From assembly GCF_026239695.1 (NCBI RefSeq), contig NZ_JAPIVS010000002.1, positions 558,001 to 622,000 of the forward strand: 64,000 nt of DNA, in the 5' to 3' direction. Position 1 is the first letter of the stretch. Every line of letters starts with the position of its first letter. Positions 1 to 9,056 of this stretch are shown here, piece by piece. The notes beneath the pieces were generated by a model that was given only the letters and a program-made list of their open reading frames with translations, was not told the DNA's origin and did no database searches. The stretch is from Pedobacter sp. MC2016-15 (lineage in GTDB: Bacteria; Bacteroidota; Bacteroidia; Sphingobacteriales; Sphingobacteriaceae). A program made the position numbers and the translations under genes.

Positions 1-63
1 GGTTTATACTGTATGAAACGCGTACAAGTGTCACTAGACGGACCGGTAAGGGTAAATCATTAA
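1..63 (+). CDS. C-terminal end of an unidentified gene (partial)
   Basis: Reading frame 1 is open from the window edge to a TAA at 61-63 and encodes a basic 20-residue tail (ending R-V-N-H). The stop lies only three bases before the rlmF start, which suggests a tight operon. The piece is too short to name a family, and it could be chance. Confidence 0.4.
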   Translation, partial: GLYCMKRVQVSLDGPVRVNH

Positions 64-66
64 AGT

Positions 67-990
67 ATGTCTCTTGAAAAACAGGAACTCCATCCCAGGA
101 ATTTACACCGTTCGCGGTATGATTTCCCGGAATTAATTCAAAGTTACCCGCAGTTGGCGCGTTTCGTGTTTACGAATCCCTATGGCGACCTGTCTGTAAA
201 TTTTGCCGACCCTGAAGCGGTAAAAACATTGAATGCCGCTTTGCTAAAGCATTTTTATGGGATTGTAAACTGGGATATCCCAGCAAATTATCTTTGTCCC
301 CCCATACCCGGCAGAGCCGATTATATCCATTACCTGGCAGATTTGCTGGCTGCAGGAAATAACAATGTCATCCCCACTGGAAACAAAGTGCGAGTTTTGG
401 ATATTGGGGTAGGTGCCAACTGCATCTATCCGATTATTGGTCACCAGTCCTACGGCTGGCAGTTTGTAGGTTCTGACGTAGATAAACGGGCACTCAGTTC
501 GGCTCAGAATATTGCGGCTGTAAACCCGGCCTTAAAAAACGACCTGACTTTCCGCCTTCAGCACTCCGCAGCTCATATTTTTAAGGGCATTGTAAAGCCC
601 GGAGAATTATTTGACATTACCATGTGTAATCCACCTTTTCATACTTCTGCAGAAGAAGCGCAGATGGGCTCGCAGCGTAAAGTAAGAAATCTGGGGAAAC
701 AAAAGGGGAAAGAAGTAGTGCTGAACTTTGGCGGACAGCATGCTGAACTCTGGTGTAAAGGTGGTGAAGTGGAGTTTATCAGGAAGATGGTGCGGGAGAG
801 CGCTGAGATCGGCAGTCAATGCCGCTGGTTTACAACACTGGTTTCCAAAAGCGCCCATTTGCCGATGGTATATGATGCGATTGACAGGGCAGGAGCTACT
901 GCAGTGAGAACGGTTGGCATGTCGCAGGGACAGAAGCAAAGCCGTTTTGTGGCATGGAGTTTTTTAGTAACTTTAAGCCATGATCTATAA
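67..990 (+). CDS. rlmF: 23S rRNA (adenine(1618)-N(6))-methyltransferase RlmF
   Basis: RlmF methylates N6 of A1618 in 23S rRNA using S-adenosylmethionine. The 307-residue protein has the family N-terminus (HPRN..HRSRYDF), the SAM-binding segment [13 protein letters not shown] at about residues 110-122, and the N6-adenine methyltransferase catalytic motif NPPF in MCNPPFHTS at about residues 187-190. The length is normal for the family. The start ATG lies just after the stop of the previous partial frame. Its last 11 bases overlap the start of the diadenylate-cyclase-like gene, so the two are probably cotranscribed and may be translationally coupled. The family call is secure; the exact nucleotide target is taken from the E. 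coli enzyme. Confidence 0.93.
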   Translation: MSLEKQELHPRNLHRSRYDFPELIQSYPQLARFVFTNPYGDLSVNFADPEAVKTLNAALLKHFYGIVNWDIPANYLCPPIPGRADYIHYLADLLAAGNNNVIPTGNKVRVLDIGVGANCIYPIIGHQSYGWQFVGSDVDKRALSSAQNIAAVNPALKNDLTFRLQHSAAHIFKGIVKPGELFDITMCNPPFHTSAEEAQMGSQRKVRNLGKQKGKEVVLNFGGQHAELWCKGGEVEFIRKMVRESAEIGSQCRWFTTLVSKSAHLPMVYDAIDRAGATAVRTVGMSQGQKQSRFVAWSFLVTLSHDL

Positions 991-2122
991 ACCTACCTAT
1001 CAGGCAGCGCGCATTATTGCTACAAAAGTTGAAGCTATTTTTGCCGGGCATCTTGACACTGCCAGGGATAGTGGGGAAGAAGATCTTGCACATTTGCCTT
1101 CGGCAGAGATCGTGGAGGCTATTCTCGATGCTGCTTTCTGGGCGAGTATACGTAAGGAAGAGGGACATTCGCCAAAGATTTCACTGGCCTTTTTACCGCC
1201 GGTACAAGCGGGAAATCCACTGCTTTTCAGACAGCGCCTGCCTTTAACGCCTACTACGCTGGTGAAGATTGCGCCCGGTATTGAGCGTGCGGGAATTCAC
1301 CTGGGCATCTGGCTGGAGGATGACGGATTGTATATCTGGGGAACAACCACCAGTATCCCGAATTTCTGTTTTGTCGTGGATGTTTCTGAGCCGGCATTGC
1401 TGGTGATCAAACACAGGCGTATATACGGTTTTGGCAAATTCACCAACATCGCAGTACTCAAGGGTGACCAGATTAAAATTGTAGATGGCGATACGACAAG
1501 ACTTCCGGATTGTCCGCCGATTTTATTATCATTATTAGACCTTACCGCGCCTTCGTACTGGAACGATACCGTAAATGTGATGATCCAACTGGCCGTATCC
1601 ATGCGCTCGCATCAGCGTGGCGGGACATTGCTCGTGGTGCCCCATGGTACAGGAAGCTGGTTACAGTCGATCGTCAAGCCTATCCAGTATGGCATACAGC
1701 CTGCCTTTGTGGGCCTCTCCAACCTGTTACGGCAGGAACGTAAGGAAGCGAGCCAGATCTTCTGGCAAACGGCTTTGAGAAGGGAAGTAGAGCATCTTGC
1801 GGGCCTTACTGCCGTAGATGGAGCTACGGTAATTACTGATGAATTTGAATTGCTGGCTTTTGGTGCCAAGATCGGACGTGCCAAGGGAAAGGATGCCATT
1901 GAGGATATCTCTTTTGTAGAGCCTATTGCCGGTGGCGGAGCAGTGACCATGCATGCTGCAAAAGTGGGTGGCACAAGACACCTTTCGGCGGCGCAGTTTG
2001 TACATGATCAGAATGATGCCATCGCCATGGTAGCTTCACAGGACGGGCATTTCACCATCTATTCCTGGGCTGCATCTCAGGAGCGTGTTCAGGCCCATCG
2101 TATTGATACCTTACTGCTGTAG
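980..2122 (+). CDS. diadenylate cyclase-domain protein, DACNV-type, with altered RHR motif
   Basis: The C-terminal third looks like a DisA_N/DAC domain, which makes c-di-AMP from two ATP. It has a DGA motif at residues 280-282 (AVDGATVI) and a G-T-R-H segment at 331-334 followed by a strand pattern (AIAMVAS...FTIYSW) matching the end of DAC domains. The classical RHR triad here reads R-H-L (333-335), and the DGA-to-RH spacing is about 53 residues, against about 33 in DisA, so there is an insert. The first 240 residues resemble the 'probable sensor domain DACNV' region described beside Bacteroidota DAC domains. No signal peptide or membrane segment is seen, so it should be cytosolic. It overlaps rlmF by 11 bases. 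It may be a divergent active cyclase or a nucleotide-binding relic. Confidence 0.7.
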   Translation: MIYKPTYQAARIIATKVEAIFAGHLDTARDSGEEDLAHLPSAEIVEAILDAAFWASIRKEEGHSPKISLAFLPPVQAGNPLLFRQRLPLTPTTLVKIAPGIERAGIHLGIWLEDDGLYIWGTTTSIPNFCFVVDVSEPALLVIKHRRIYGFGKFTNIAVLKGDQIKIVDGDTTRLPDCPPILLSLLDLTAPSYWNDTVNVMIQLAVSMRSHQRGGTLLVVPHGTGSWLQSIVKPIQYGIQPAFVGLSNLLRQERKEASQIFWQTALRREVEHLAGLTAVDGATVITDEFELLAFGAKIGRAKGKDAIEDISFVEPIAGGGAVTMHAAKVGGTRHLSAAQFVHDQNDAIAMVASQDGHFTIYSWAASQERVQAHRIDTLLL

Positions 2123-2126
2123 GGGC

Positions 2127-2158
2127 AAAAAAAAAAGCACCCGGTATCTCCAGGTGCT
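2127..2158 (-). terminator. intrinsic terminator of the small membrane-protein gene
   Basis: The arms AGCACC (2136-2141) and GGTGCT (2153-2158) form a hairpin. On the minus strand it is followed by about ten T (A-run 2127-2136 on the plus strand). There is no T-run on the plus side, so it mainly ends the minus-strand transcript of the 52-residue gene just upstream. Confidence 0.75.
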
Positions 2159-2197
2159 AAAAATTAATCTATTATTTAGGTTCTTATGTGATATAGA

Positions 2198-2356
2198 TCA
2201 GGAGAAAATAATCGCTCCTGCGACGGTGACTACAAATAATACGACCATTACGATTCTGTCTACACTTACCCATTGTTTGTGAGTTAATGCTTTTTGTTTT
2301 GTCTCACGCTCTTGCCTTGCAATTGCGGGGAAAAGAAGATTCATTTTAGCCAGCAT
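2198..2356 (-). CDS. small single-pass membrane protein, 52 aa, unknown function
   Basis: The ATG at 2356 opens a 52-codon frame ending in TGA (2200-2198). The product has a charged N-terminal half (FPAIARQERETKQKALTHKQW) and one C-terminal hydrophobic segment (about residues 34-51, VMVVLFVVTVAGAIIF) running to the end, so it looks like a tail-anchored or single-pass protein. It is followed directly by a minus-strand terminator. A TTG (2455-2453) and TAACATTT (2431-2424) separated by 21 bases form an imperfect promoter, so it looks like a one-gene transcription unit. The frame stays open upstream for another 25 codons without an ATG, and a decayed longer protein cannot be excluded. I do not recognise the family. 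Confidence 0.6.
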   Translation of the reverse strand: MLAKMNLLFPAIARQERETKQKALTHKQWVSVDRIVMVVLFVVTVAGAIIFS

Positions 2357-2423
2357 AGAATTGATGTTTTTAGTAGGTACCAGATTAAGTACAAACGCTG
2401 CGCCAAAACCCTGGCCTATACTA

Positions 2424-2455
2424 AAATGTTACTAATTCTTTCTTTGTGTTGACAA
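2424..2455 (-). promoter_or_regulatory. possible promoter of the small membrane-protein gene
   Basis: On the minus strand TTG (2455-2453), 21 bases, then TAACATTT resembles the Bacteroidota consensus TTG-N19-21-TAnnTTTG, but the -7 box is off by one base. It would give a leader of about 60 bases before the ATG at 2356. Confidence 0.35.
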
Positions 2456-2513
2456 TGCTTTTGTAATGATGATCATAACCTTGATTTTTAATATGTTGAA
2501 ACATATAGATGTA

Positions 2514-3959
2514 CTATTTATGCAACGATTTCCGCAGCACACTGTTCTTTTTTCCATAACAGTAATAGATGATAAGACCCAATGCCAGCCATACAATCAG
2601 ACGGAGCCAGGTTTCCCATGGCATAAACACCATCATAGCTAAACAGGTCAGAATACCGAGTATAGGAATCAGCGGAACCAGAGGAACTTTGAAGGGACGC
2701 TCAGCATCAGGATCGGTCTTTCTCAGGATCAGAATACCTACACAAACCATCAGGAATGCCAGTAAGGTGCCAATGCTGGTCATCTCGCCTACTACAGTAA
2801 TAGGAACGAAAGCTGCGAAGATGGCGATGAAGCCACAGAGCAAAATGTTTGATTTATAGGGTGTCTTGTATTTAGGATGCACCTCTGAAAATACTTTTGG
2901 CAGGAGGCCGTCGCGGCTGATCGAATAGAACATCCTCGACTGCGCCATGAGATCGATGAGAATCACTGAAGTATAACCGATCAGGATGGCCAGGATGATG
3001 GCCTGACTGAGCCAGGCGAACGGAGTTTTCTCAATCGCTATGGCTACCGGTGCACCACTGTCGGCAAATTCCTTGTAGTTTGCCAGTCCCGTCATCACAT
3101 GCCCAAACAAACCGAAGAGTACAGTACATACCAGCAATGAACCCAGTATCCCGATAGGAAGGTCCCTTGATGGTTTCTTAGTCTCCTGTGCTGATGCGGC
3201 TACGGCATCAAAGCCGATGAATACAAAAAATACCAATGCTGCTCCGCGCAGCACGCCACTCCAGCCGAAATGACCAAACTCACCGGTGTTCTGAGGAATA
3301 TAGGGTTTATAGTTTGAAGGATCGATGTATCTCCATCCGAGTGCAATAAATACGAGCACTACGCCCACCTTCAGGAATACGATGATTCCATTGACGATGG
3401 CAGAGCCTTTGGTACCGCGAATCACGACAAGGGTCATGAGGACGACAATGAGGGCTCCGGGAATGTTTATCCAGCCATGTACGATAGATCCGTCGCTGAG
3501 TTTCGCCGTTTCAAAAGGCGACAGGGTAAGCTGTGCAGGGAGATAGATATCGAAAGATGCCAGAAAACGTGTCAGGTACTGGGACCAGCTGATGGCTACG
3601 GTAGCACATCCTACTGAATATTCAAGGACCAGGTCCCAGCCAATGATCCAGGCAAAAAACTCGCCCATAGTGGCATAGGAGTAGGTGTAGGCGCTGCCTG
3701 CTACGGGGATCATGGAGGCGAATTCTGCATAACATAATGCAGCAAAGCCACAGCCGAGGGCGGCAATGATAAATGAAAGGGTAACGGCAGGTCCGGCATA
3801 ATTTGCAGCGGCAAGCCCTGTGATAGAGAAAAGTCCGGCGCCGAGCGTCAGTCCTACGCCAATCAGAATCAGGTTTACAGGTCCCAGGGTTCTTTTGAGC
3901 GACTGGTCTGAGTTTTCCGCGGCTTCAATTCTGATGAGGTCAATAGATTTTTTGAGCAT
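2514..3959 (-). CDS. APC-family amino acid permease
   Basis: A 481-residue membrane protein of the amino acid-polyamine-organocation superfamily, close to cationic amino acid transporter/YfnA types. It is a secondary transporter of the inner membrane. Evidence: the first helix carries the unwound substrate motif GAGLFSITG (about residues 40-48); helix 2 has the ALCYAEFASMIPVAGSAYTYSY signature; about 12 hydrophobic segments follow in the usual spacing; the cytosolic loop has FKVPLVP near the C-terminus. The substrate cannot be read from sequence. It is transcribed alone, away from the divergent padR operon, with 181 bases between them. Confidence 0.9.
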   Translation of the reverse strand: MLKKSIDLIRIEAAENSDQSLKRTLGPVNLILIGVGLTLGAGLFSITGLAAANYAGPAVTLSFIIAALGCGFAALCYAEFASMIPVAGSAYTYSYATMGEFFAWIIGWDLVLEYSVGCATVAISWSQYLTRFLASFDIYLPAQLTLSPFETAKLSDGSIVHGWINIPGALIVVLMTLVVIRGTKGSAIVNGIIVFLKVGVVLVFIALGWRYIDPSNYKPYIPQNTGEFGHFGWSGVLRGAALVFFVFIGFDAVAASAQETKKPSRDLPIGILGSLLVCTVLFGLFGHVMTGLANYKEFADSGAPVAIAIEKTPFAWLSQAIILAILIGYTSVILIDLMAQSRMFYSISRDGLLPKVFSEVHPKYKTPYKSNILLCGFIAIFAAFVPITVVGEMTSIGTLLAFLMVCVGILILRKTDPDAERPFKVPLVPLIPILGILTCLAMMVFMPWETWLRLIVWLALGLIIYYCYGKKNSVLRKSLHK

Positions 3960-4104
3960 AAAATCTTAATCATTTTTAATCTGCAAAAGTAGAATATTGT
4001 TTCCATGATATCCTACTGTTATTGTAGTATTAAAATAATAAAAAATATTCTTCCTGATAATCAATGTGTTGTGTGTGTCTTTCTGGTACGTATAGTACTA
4101 TGTA

Positions 4105-4136
4105 TTGCATATTACTGTTTTAAACACATAACTTTG
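4105..4136 (+). promoter_or_regulatory. Bacteroidota promoter of the padR-pspC operon
   Basis: TTG at 4105-4107, 21 bases, then TAACTTTG at 4129-4136 matches the Bacteroidota -33/-7 consensus. Only four bases (TTTT) separate the -7 box from the padR ATG at 4141, so the transcript should start at or next to the start codon (leaderless or nearly so). Confidence 0.7.
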
Positions 4137-4140
4137 TTTT

Positions 4141-4476
4141 ATGATAGCAGAAAATACACAAACACAAATGCGCAAGGGCATACTCGAATATTGTGTGCTC
4201 CTGATCATATCAAGGGGAGAGATCTATGCCTCTGATATTATTGCAGAACTCAAATCAGCCAAGCTTCTGGTAGTGGAGGGCACTTTATATCCGCTGCTCA
4301 CCAGGTTGAAGAACAACGGGCTGCTCAATTATAACTGGGTGGAGTCTACGGGTGGGCCCCCGCGGAAATATTATACGCTCACTCCGGAAGGTGTTTCTAT
4401 ACTTTCCCAGCTGGATGGTACCTGGCAGGAATTGTCCTTCGCCATTGCACAATCAAAAGAATCAAAGAAAAATTAA
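4141..4476 (+). CDS. PadR-family transcriptional regulator
   Basis: A 111-residue winged-helix repressor. The family hallmark is seen throughout: MRKGILEYCVLLIISRGEIYASDI at residues 10-33, then EGTLYPLLTRLKNNGLL (recognition helix region) and the wing GGPPRKYYTLTPEG near residue 80. The length is the usual one for PadR proteins without a C-terminal dimerisation extension. It lies 9 bases ahead of the PspC-domain gene. This pair is a common Bacteroidota arrangement in which PadR probably autoregulates the operon. The upstream promoter ends four bases before the ATG. The start at residue 1 rather than Met10 is chosen because the IAENTQTQ lead-in is typical of relatives. Confidence 0.92.
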   Translation: MIAENTQTQMRKGILEYCVLLIISRGEIYASDIIAELKSAKLLVVEGTLYPLLTRLKNNGLLNYNWVESTGGPPRKYYTLTPEGVSILSQLDGTWQELSFAIAQSKESKKN

Positions 4477-4485
4477 CCTCAGACT

Positions 4486-6072
4486 ATGAAAAAGACACTA
4501 AACATCAATATCGGCAACTCGATCATCCATATCGAAGAGGATGCCTGCGAACTGCTCAATACTTACCTGATTGAAGTTAAACAGCATTTTGGCAAGAGTG
4601 CCGACGACTTTGAGATTGTCAGTGATATCGAAAACAGGATTGCCGAGATGTTTTCCGAAATGCTGCATACGCAGCAGAAGCAGGTGATTGAGCTGGCAGA
4701 TGTGCAGGTGGTGATTGAACTGATGGGATCGGTAAAAGATTTTGAGAATGAATCCGCAGAGGAGGAACCGGAACCTTACCGCAATGCTCATTCCTCGGGC
4801 TTCGGGGAGAGGAAGATCTTCAGGGATACCGAGGAGGCAATGGCAGCGGGGGTTTGTGCGGGCTTAAGTCATTACCTGCGGATGGATGTAAGTATATTGA
4901 GGATCATTGCGGTGATGACTGTTTTTCTGGGTGGCTCGGGTTTGATTGCCTATCTGATCCTGTGGGTATCGATACCAAGGGCAGTAACGCGCGCCGAGAA
5001 GATGGCCATGAAAGGGGAAGCCTTCAACCTGCAGGGTTTCAAAAGGAACTTTGAAGAGGAGATGTCCAATCTGAAAGATAGTTTCAGGAATGCGGGCGAC
5101 CATATGCGGCCTTTCGTTAAGGAGTCGGGTACATTTGTGACAGAATTTGCAGAGGTGCTGGGCACTTTTATAAGAACAGCCGGGAAGACGATCCTGAAGT
5201 TTATAGCGATTGTCATAATGATCAGCGCATCCATGGCTTTGATCTCTGCCCTGATCAGCGTTGCTGCGCTGCTTGGTTTCTGGGATTCTTCTACCACGGA
5301 GATCTTTCCCTTAAACATTGTTGATAAAGCGTATTTCAGCACTTTTGTTATTGCGGCACTGTTTGTTGTTATCATCCCGCTGTTTTCGCTGATTCTGCTG
5401 TCTATCCGTGTGGCATTCAACAGCCGCAGCATCAACAAGATGTTTTCCTATGCCTTGCTGCTGTTATGGATCTGTGCCTTGTCTGTAGCTATCTTTTATA
5501 CCGCCAAGATCAGCACTGAATTTAAAGAAGATGCCGAGTTTACTCAGAATGTTCCTGTGAAAGCTTATCCGCTATATACACTGTCTATTGACAGATCACG
5601 CTTTTTCAGCAGGGAAGACAGTCTGCGTTACCAGCTGAGTGCAAAAGAGTATACGGGCAGGATTATTCAGGATGACAAAAGTGGGCCATTTAAGGCGCCC
5701 AGAAATGTGAGTATCAGGATCGAGAAGAGTGAAGGAACTTTACCATCACTTACGGAAAGCTACAGCTCACAGGGGATAAACTTTGAAACGGCATTGTATC
5801 ATGCTAAAAATATACATTATGATTTCACACAGAAAGATTCTGTGCTGAAGTTTAGTCCGCAGTTGCACCTGATGAAAAATGTAAACTGGCGTAATCAGCA
5901 GGTTAAACTGGTGCTGAGAGTTCCGGTTGGGGTTAAACTGAATATCGACAGGGATCTCGACCGTTACCTGCAGGGTTATTCTCTATGGGATTGCGGGGAT
6001 GAGGAACACCGCGAGGAACCTTATCAGGCGATCATGACTGCTGAGGGGCTGAAGTGCGTTTTTGATCAGTAG
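4486..6072 (+). CDS. PspC-domain membrane protein
   Basis: A 528-residue inner-membrane protein. Residues 1-95 form a soluble region of the kind usually found before PspC in Bacteroidota. Residues 107-167 form the PspC domain (KIFRDTEEAMAAGVCAGLSHYL...LRIIAVMTVFLGGSGLIAYLILWVSIP). At least three more hydrophobic segments follow (about 240-270, 280-310 and 320-345). A hydrophilic C-terminal half of about 180 residues is probably extracytoplasmic. PspC proteins take part in envelope-stress sensing; the role of this long form is not established. It is cotranscribed with padR, nine bases apart. A strong bidirectional terminator follows. Confidence 0.88.
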   Translation: MKKTLNINIGNSIIHIEEDACELLNTYLIEVKQHFGKSADDFEIVSDIENRIAEMFSEMLHTQQKQVIELADVQVVIELMGSVKDFENESAEEEPEPYRNAHSSGFGERKIFRDTEEAMAAGVCAGLSHYLRMDVSILRIIAVMTVFLGGSGLIAYLILWVSIPRAVTRAEKMAMKGEAFNLQGFKRNFEEEMSNLKDSFRNAGDHMRPFVKESGTFVTEFAEVLGTFIRTAGKTILKFIAIVIMISASMALISALISVAALLGFWDSSTTEIFPLNIVDKAYFSTFVIAALFVVIIPLFSLILLSIRVAFNSRSINKMFSYALLLLWICALSVAIFYTAKISTEFKEDAEFTQNVPVKAYPLYTLSIDRSRFFSREDSLRYQLSAKEYTGRIIQDDKSGPFKAPRNVSIRIEKSEGTLPSLTESYSSQGINFETALYHAKNIHYDFTQKDSVLKFSPQLHLMKNVNWRNQQVKLVLRVPVGVKLNIDRDLDRYLQGYSLWDCGDEEHREEPYQAIMTAEGLKCVFDQ

Positions 6073-6080
6073 GATCTGGT

Positions 6081-6160
6081 AAAAAAACAACATAGCCTAA
6101 TTGATGCCTTTTGCTGCGTTTCAGCAGCAACCAGCATTGATTAGGCTATGTTGTTTTTTT
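6081..6160. terminator. long bidirectional terminator between convergent genes
   Basis: Positions 6081-6100 and 6141-6160 are a perfect 20-base inverted repeat that starts with seven A and ends with seven T, with a nested small stem (TTGCTG 6111-6116 / CAGCAA 6125-6130). It serves pspC on the plus strand and the MG2 gene on the minus strand, whose stop codon begins inside the T-run. Confidence 0.9.
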
Positions 6161-8879
6161 ACTTTACAGTGTAACGGTACACAAAGCGGCCCACGTTACC
6201 ATTGATATCCACGCCTTCGATCACGGCCCTGTAGGTACCTTTACCATCAGAATTGTAAAACTCAACAACAGTATCTCCTGCGGCGTTGGTTACAATTTTC
6301 GGGTTCCAGTAGATCGTTGTTCTCAGATCATTACCGGTATAAGAACTTGTTTGTGTAGTATATTTCGGAGAGTAGAAATCTTTAGCCCTGGTATATCCTT
6401 TAGGCGTAAACTTGAGGATGTTGTTTTGCGGCATCATCTTTTTCAGGTCTGCCAGTGTCATATTTGATTTCTCTACCTTTTTCGTATTGATCACGATCAC
6501 ACCATTACACTGGTATTGTTTGAACACCAGGCCAAGCTGATCCTGAGTAAATATCTCTACCGACTCCACATCCTTCGGCATGACACTATTCACCGAGATG
6601 GCATCCACGGCATTTCCGTTGATAAAGATCTGCGCCGGAGTTCTGTCACCCTGGTTATAGCTGCGGCTCACATAGAATTTGTCGGTATCAAAAGTCATCC
6701 CTGTAGCAAATGTCTTCAGACACATCAGCAGGTCGTTACAATCCTGCAGGCGTTCGCCTGCCACTGTGTGATCCGCCATCATACTTAAGCCCGTTAAGGC
6801 AATGTGGTCTGCATGACTTGGTTTTTTCACTGTCGCCCCGGTAATCTTTACCTCCTTTAAGGTGCGCAGGTTGCTGTATTGTTTTTTACTGTTGTCCAGG
6901 TACGAAGATAAAGTACTGTCAATGTTCACCTGTTCAACGGCTGCTGCAGGGTTTTTCGTTATTTCCGGTATGAATGGCGCATCCAGCATGATCATGTTGT
7001 TGTTTCCTGCACCGTAATTGGCATTGATCACCAGTTCGGCACCATCTTCAAAAACCAGGTTTTTGAAGGTGAAGACACCCATGTTGGTGGTGAGCGCCTG
7101 TGAAGAAAGCGTTCTGCCCGGACTTGTTAAGCGGAGCCCGGCCTTTTTCAGGGGCATCCCCGTTCTGTCTCTCAGGGTACCCGTAAAGGTAATACCTTCC
7201 TCAGGCATGAAGTTCGTCACCGGGAATTTGTTGGCCAGGATCTCCTTATAAGAGAAGCGGCGGTAGGCCTGTGTCAGCATCAGCACATCCAGTTCCTGAC
7301 GTTTTTTCTCATCGGTTTTAATAAAATAATAATTCGGGCGTTCCACATAACCTTGCAGGTCTGAAGTCAGCAGCAGCGAACTTAAGATCGTTGTTTCAGT
7401 ATTTTCATCAACAGGTACCTTCTGCAGGTCTGTCACACTGAGGGAGAAATCCCCAACCAGGCGGGTGGTAGAATCCTTAGCTGATATGGTCATCCTAACT
7501 TTTTGTCGTGGTTTGTAGGCAGGCAGGTCAGATTTCAGGCTCAGATTCATACCGTCTTTGCGCAGCACAAAAAACATCCTTTCACTTACCGGCTGTCCGT
7601 CTGCTCCAAACAAAGTCATCTGGATGATCCCTGAAGGGAATTTATCGGCAGGGATTTTAGCTGCAGTGACCTGCGTTGACAGTTTCGATTGTGCCGCATA
7701 ATAAACCCTTCCGCCGTTCTGTGCTACGATGGAAATGCTTTTTCCCTGATTTTGCTGGAAGTAGGCATCGTTTGCAACGATTTTGAAGTTCACCACATCC
7801 GGGTTAGTTGCATTTACCTGTATCGACATGCCAGATTCAACGGATTTTGGCAGATTGAAAGTCTTTTTCGTACCATCTTTGAAGGTGATGTTTGCTTTAT
7901 AGGTTTTACTGCCTTCAGCATTCAGGTAAAAAGAGCCCATTCCCAGGTGCGTTGAGCTGAAAGTAGTGATCTGATTGCCATCATTATCCGTCAGTACACC
8001 GGTAAGTTCTATGCCCAGACCTTTCTGATTGATTGCCTTAAAGCCTATTTGTGTAGGTACACCCTTTACCAGCTCTCCGCCTTCAGGAAAAAACTGGATA
8101 TCATTGTTTCCTACAACCGGCTTCAGCACAAATGAAGCAGTTACGGGAGGATCCTGAGGACCCATATTTACCTCCGTAACCAGGTTTCCCGTGGTGATTG
8201 GCTCATTTTTGCGGGGACTGATGCTGAGTTTTAAGATCCCGCTCTGGTCGGTCACCCCCTTCCCTCTGCTTACCACTTCATAATTTGAAGTGACGCTCCA
8301 GTTGACAGCCTTTCCTGCCACCGGTATTTTATCCAGGTTTTTGAACTGGATTTTTGCATTGATGACCTGACTTTTATCGGTCTGTGTATTGTTATAGCTG
8401 ATATGTGTGATCACCTTTTTGTCGATCGCTTCTCCGATCGGGATGTTCTTGGTGAAGAAATACTCCGGTCCGGCATTGAACATCCATACCGTATAGGCCC
8501 TCACATGGTAATTGTCCTGTTTGATATTGACCATGTCCAGGTCCAGACTTCCGTAGGCTACGCTATTGGTTACGGGTAGTTTGAGTGATTTTACAATAGA
8601 GTCCTGGCTGTTGATCAGGTCCACATACACCACCTTGCTCAATGGTGAGGGCACATTCTGTTCAAACGTCAGGTATGCCTTAAAATACATCGTGTCAGCT
8701 ACGCTATAATAAGGTTTATCGAAATGCAGATAGACCTTTTCTGCAGGATAGCGCTCGGCAATGATCTTGGATTTGTTAAGAATGTTGCTTAAAATGGCGG
8801 TGTCCTGCTGGGCTGATGCACTTATACTTATAGAAAAACAAAGTATAAAAAATGCAAATGATAATTTTAAGTAGTTCAT
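6159..8879 (-). CDS. MG2-domain / TonB-plug-domain surface protein
   Basis: A 906-residue exported protein with signal peptide (residues 1-23, ending ASA-QQ). The N-terminal part contains the MG2 signature of alpha-2-macroglobulin-like proteins (ERYPAEKVYLHFDKPYYSVADTMYFKAYL, about 40-70). Beta-rich repeats follow, then a carboxypeptidase-regulatory-like domain (TFTGTLRDRTGMPLKKAGLRLTS, about 565-590). Near residues 755-800 is a TonB-receptor plug-like segment (IFINGNAVDAI...VESVEIF...GVIVINTK). This architecture is common in Bacteroidota and probably sits in the periplasm or outer membrane; no barrel follows the plug, so it is not a transporter itself. The function is unknown. It is a single gene sharing a terminator with pspC. 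Confidence 0.85.
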   Translation of the reverse strand: MNYLKLSFAFFILCFSISISASAQQDTAILSNILNKSKIIAERYPAEKVYLHFDKPYYSVADTMYFKAYLTFEQNVPSPLSKVVYVDLINSQDSIVKSLKLPVTNSVAYGSLDLDMVNIKQDNYHVRAYTVWMFNAGPEYFFTKNIPIGEAIDKKVITHISYNNTQTDKSQVINAKIQFKNLDKIPVAGKAVNWSVTSNYEVVSRGKGVTDQSGILKLSISPRKNEPITTGNLVTEVNMGPQDPPVTASFVLKPVVGNNDIQFFPEGGELVKGVPTQIGFKAINQKGLGIELTGVLTDNDGNQITTFSSTHLGMGSFYLNAEGSKTYKANITFKDGTKKTFNLPKSVESGMSIQVNATNPDVVNFKIVANDAYFQQNQGKSISIVAQNGGRVYYAAQSKLSTQVTAAKIPADKFPSGIIQMTLFGADGQPVSERMFFVLRKDGMNLSLKSDLPAYKPRQKVRMTISAKDSTTRLVGDFSLSVTDLQKVPVDENTETTILSSLLLTSDLQGYVERPNYYFIKTDEKKRQELDVLMLTQAYRRFSYKEILANKFPVTNFMPEEGITFTGTLRDRTGMPLKKAGLRLTSPGRTLSSQALTTNMGVFTFKNLVFEDGAELVINANYGAGNNNMIMLDAPFIPEITKNPAAAVEQVNIDSTLSSYLDNSKKQYSNLRTLKEVKITGATVKKPSHADHIALTGLSMMADHTVAGERLQDCNDLLMCLKTFATGMTFDTDKFYVSRSYNQGDRTPAQIFINGNAVDAISVNSVMPKDVESVEIFTQDQLGLVFKQYQCNGVIVINTKKVEKSNMTLADLKKMMPQNNILKFTPKGYTRAKDFYSPKYTTQTSSYTGNDLRTTIYWNPKIVTNAAGDTVVEFYNSDGKGTYRAVIEGVDINGNVGRFVYRYTVK

Positions 8880-9003
8880 GTATTTCTGATAATGCGGAAT
8901 TAATGTGCTAATATATTGATTTAAGCAAGAGCTTGCCTATGTTGCTAAAGTCTTTAACATATTTTGACATTTAAAAAGAGGCACTGTAGCGGCCCTGATT
9001 ACG

Positions 9004-9042
9004 AAAAAGGGGAACCAGATTGCCCTGATTCCCCCTTTTTTA
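9004..9042 (-). terminator. terminator after the nitroreductase gene
   Basis: AAAAAGGGG (9004-9012) and CCCCCTTTTTT (9031-9041) can pair. On the minus strand the hairpin follows the nitroreductase stop codon by 15 bases and ends in a T-run; it may also work on the plus strand. Confidence 0.7.
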
Positions 9043-9056
9043 TCTATTGTAAATTC

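Noticed and set aside
4950..5438. 162-codon minus-strand frame opposite the PspC-domain gene
   Set aside because: It is a shadow of the PspC gene, whose domain and operon context are clear.
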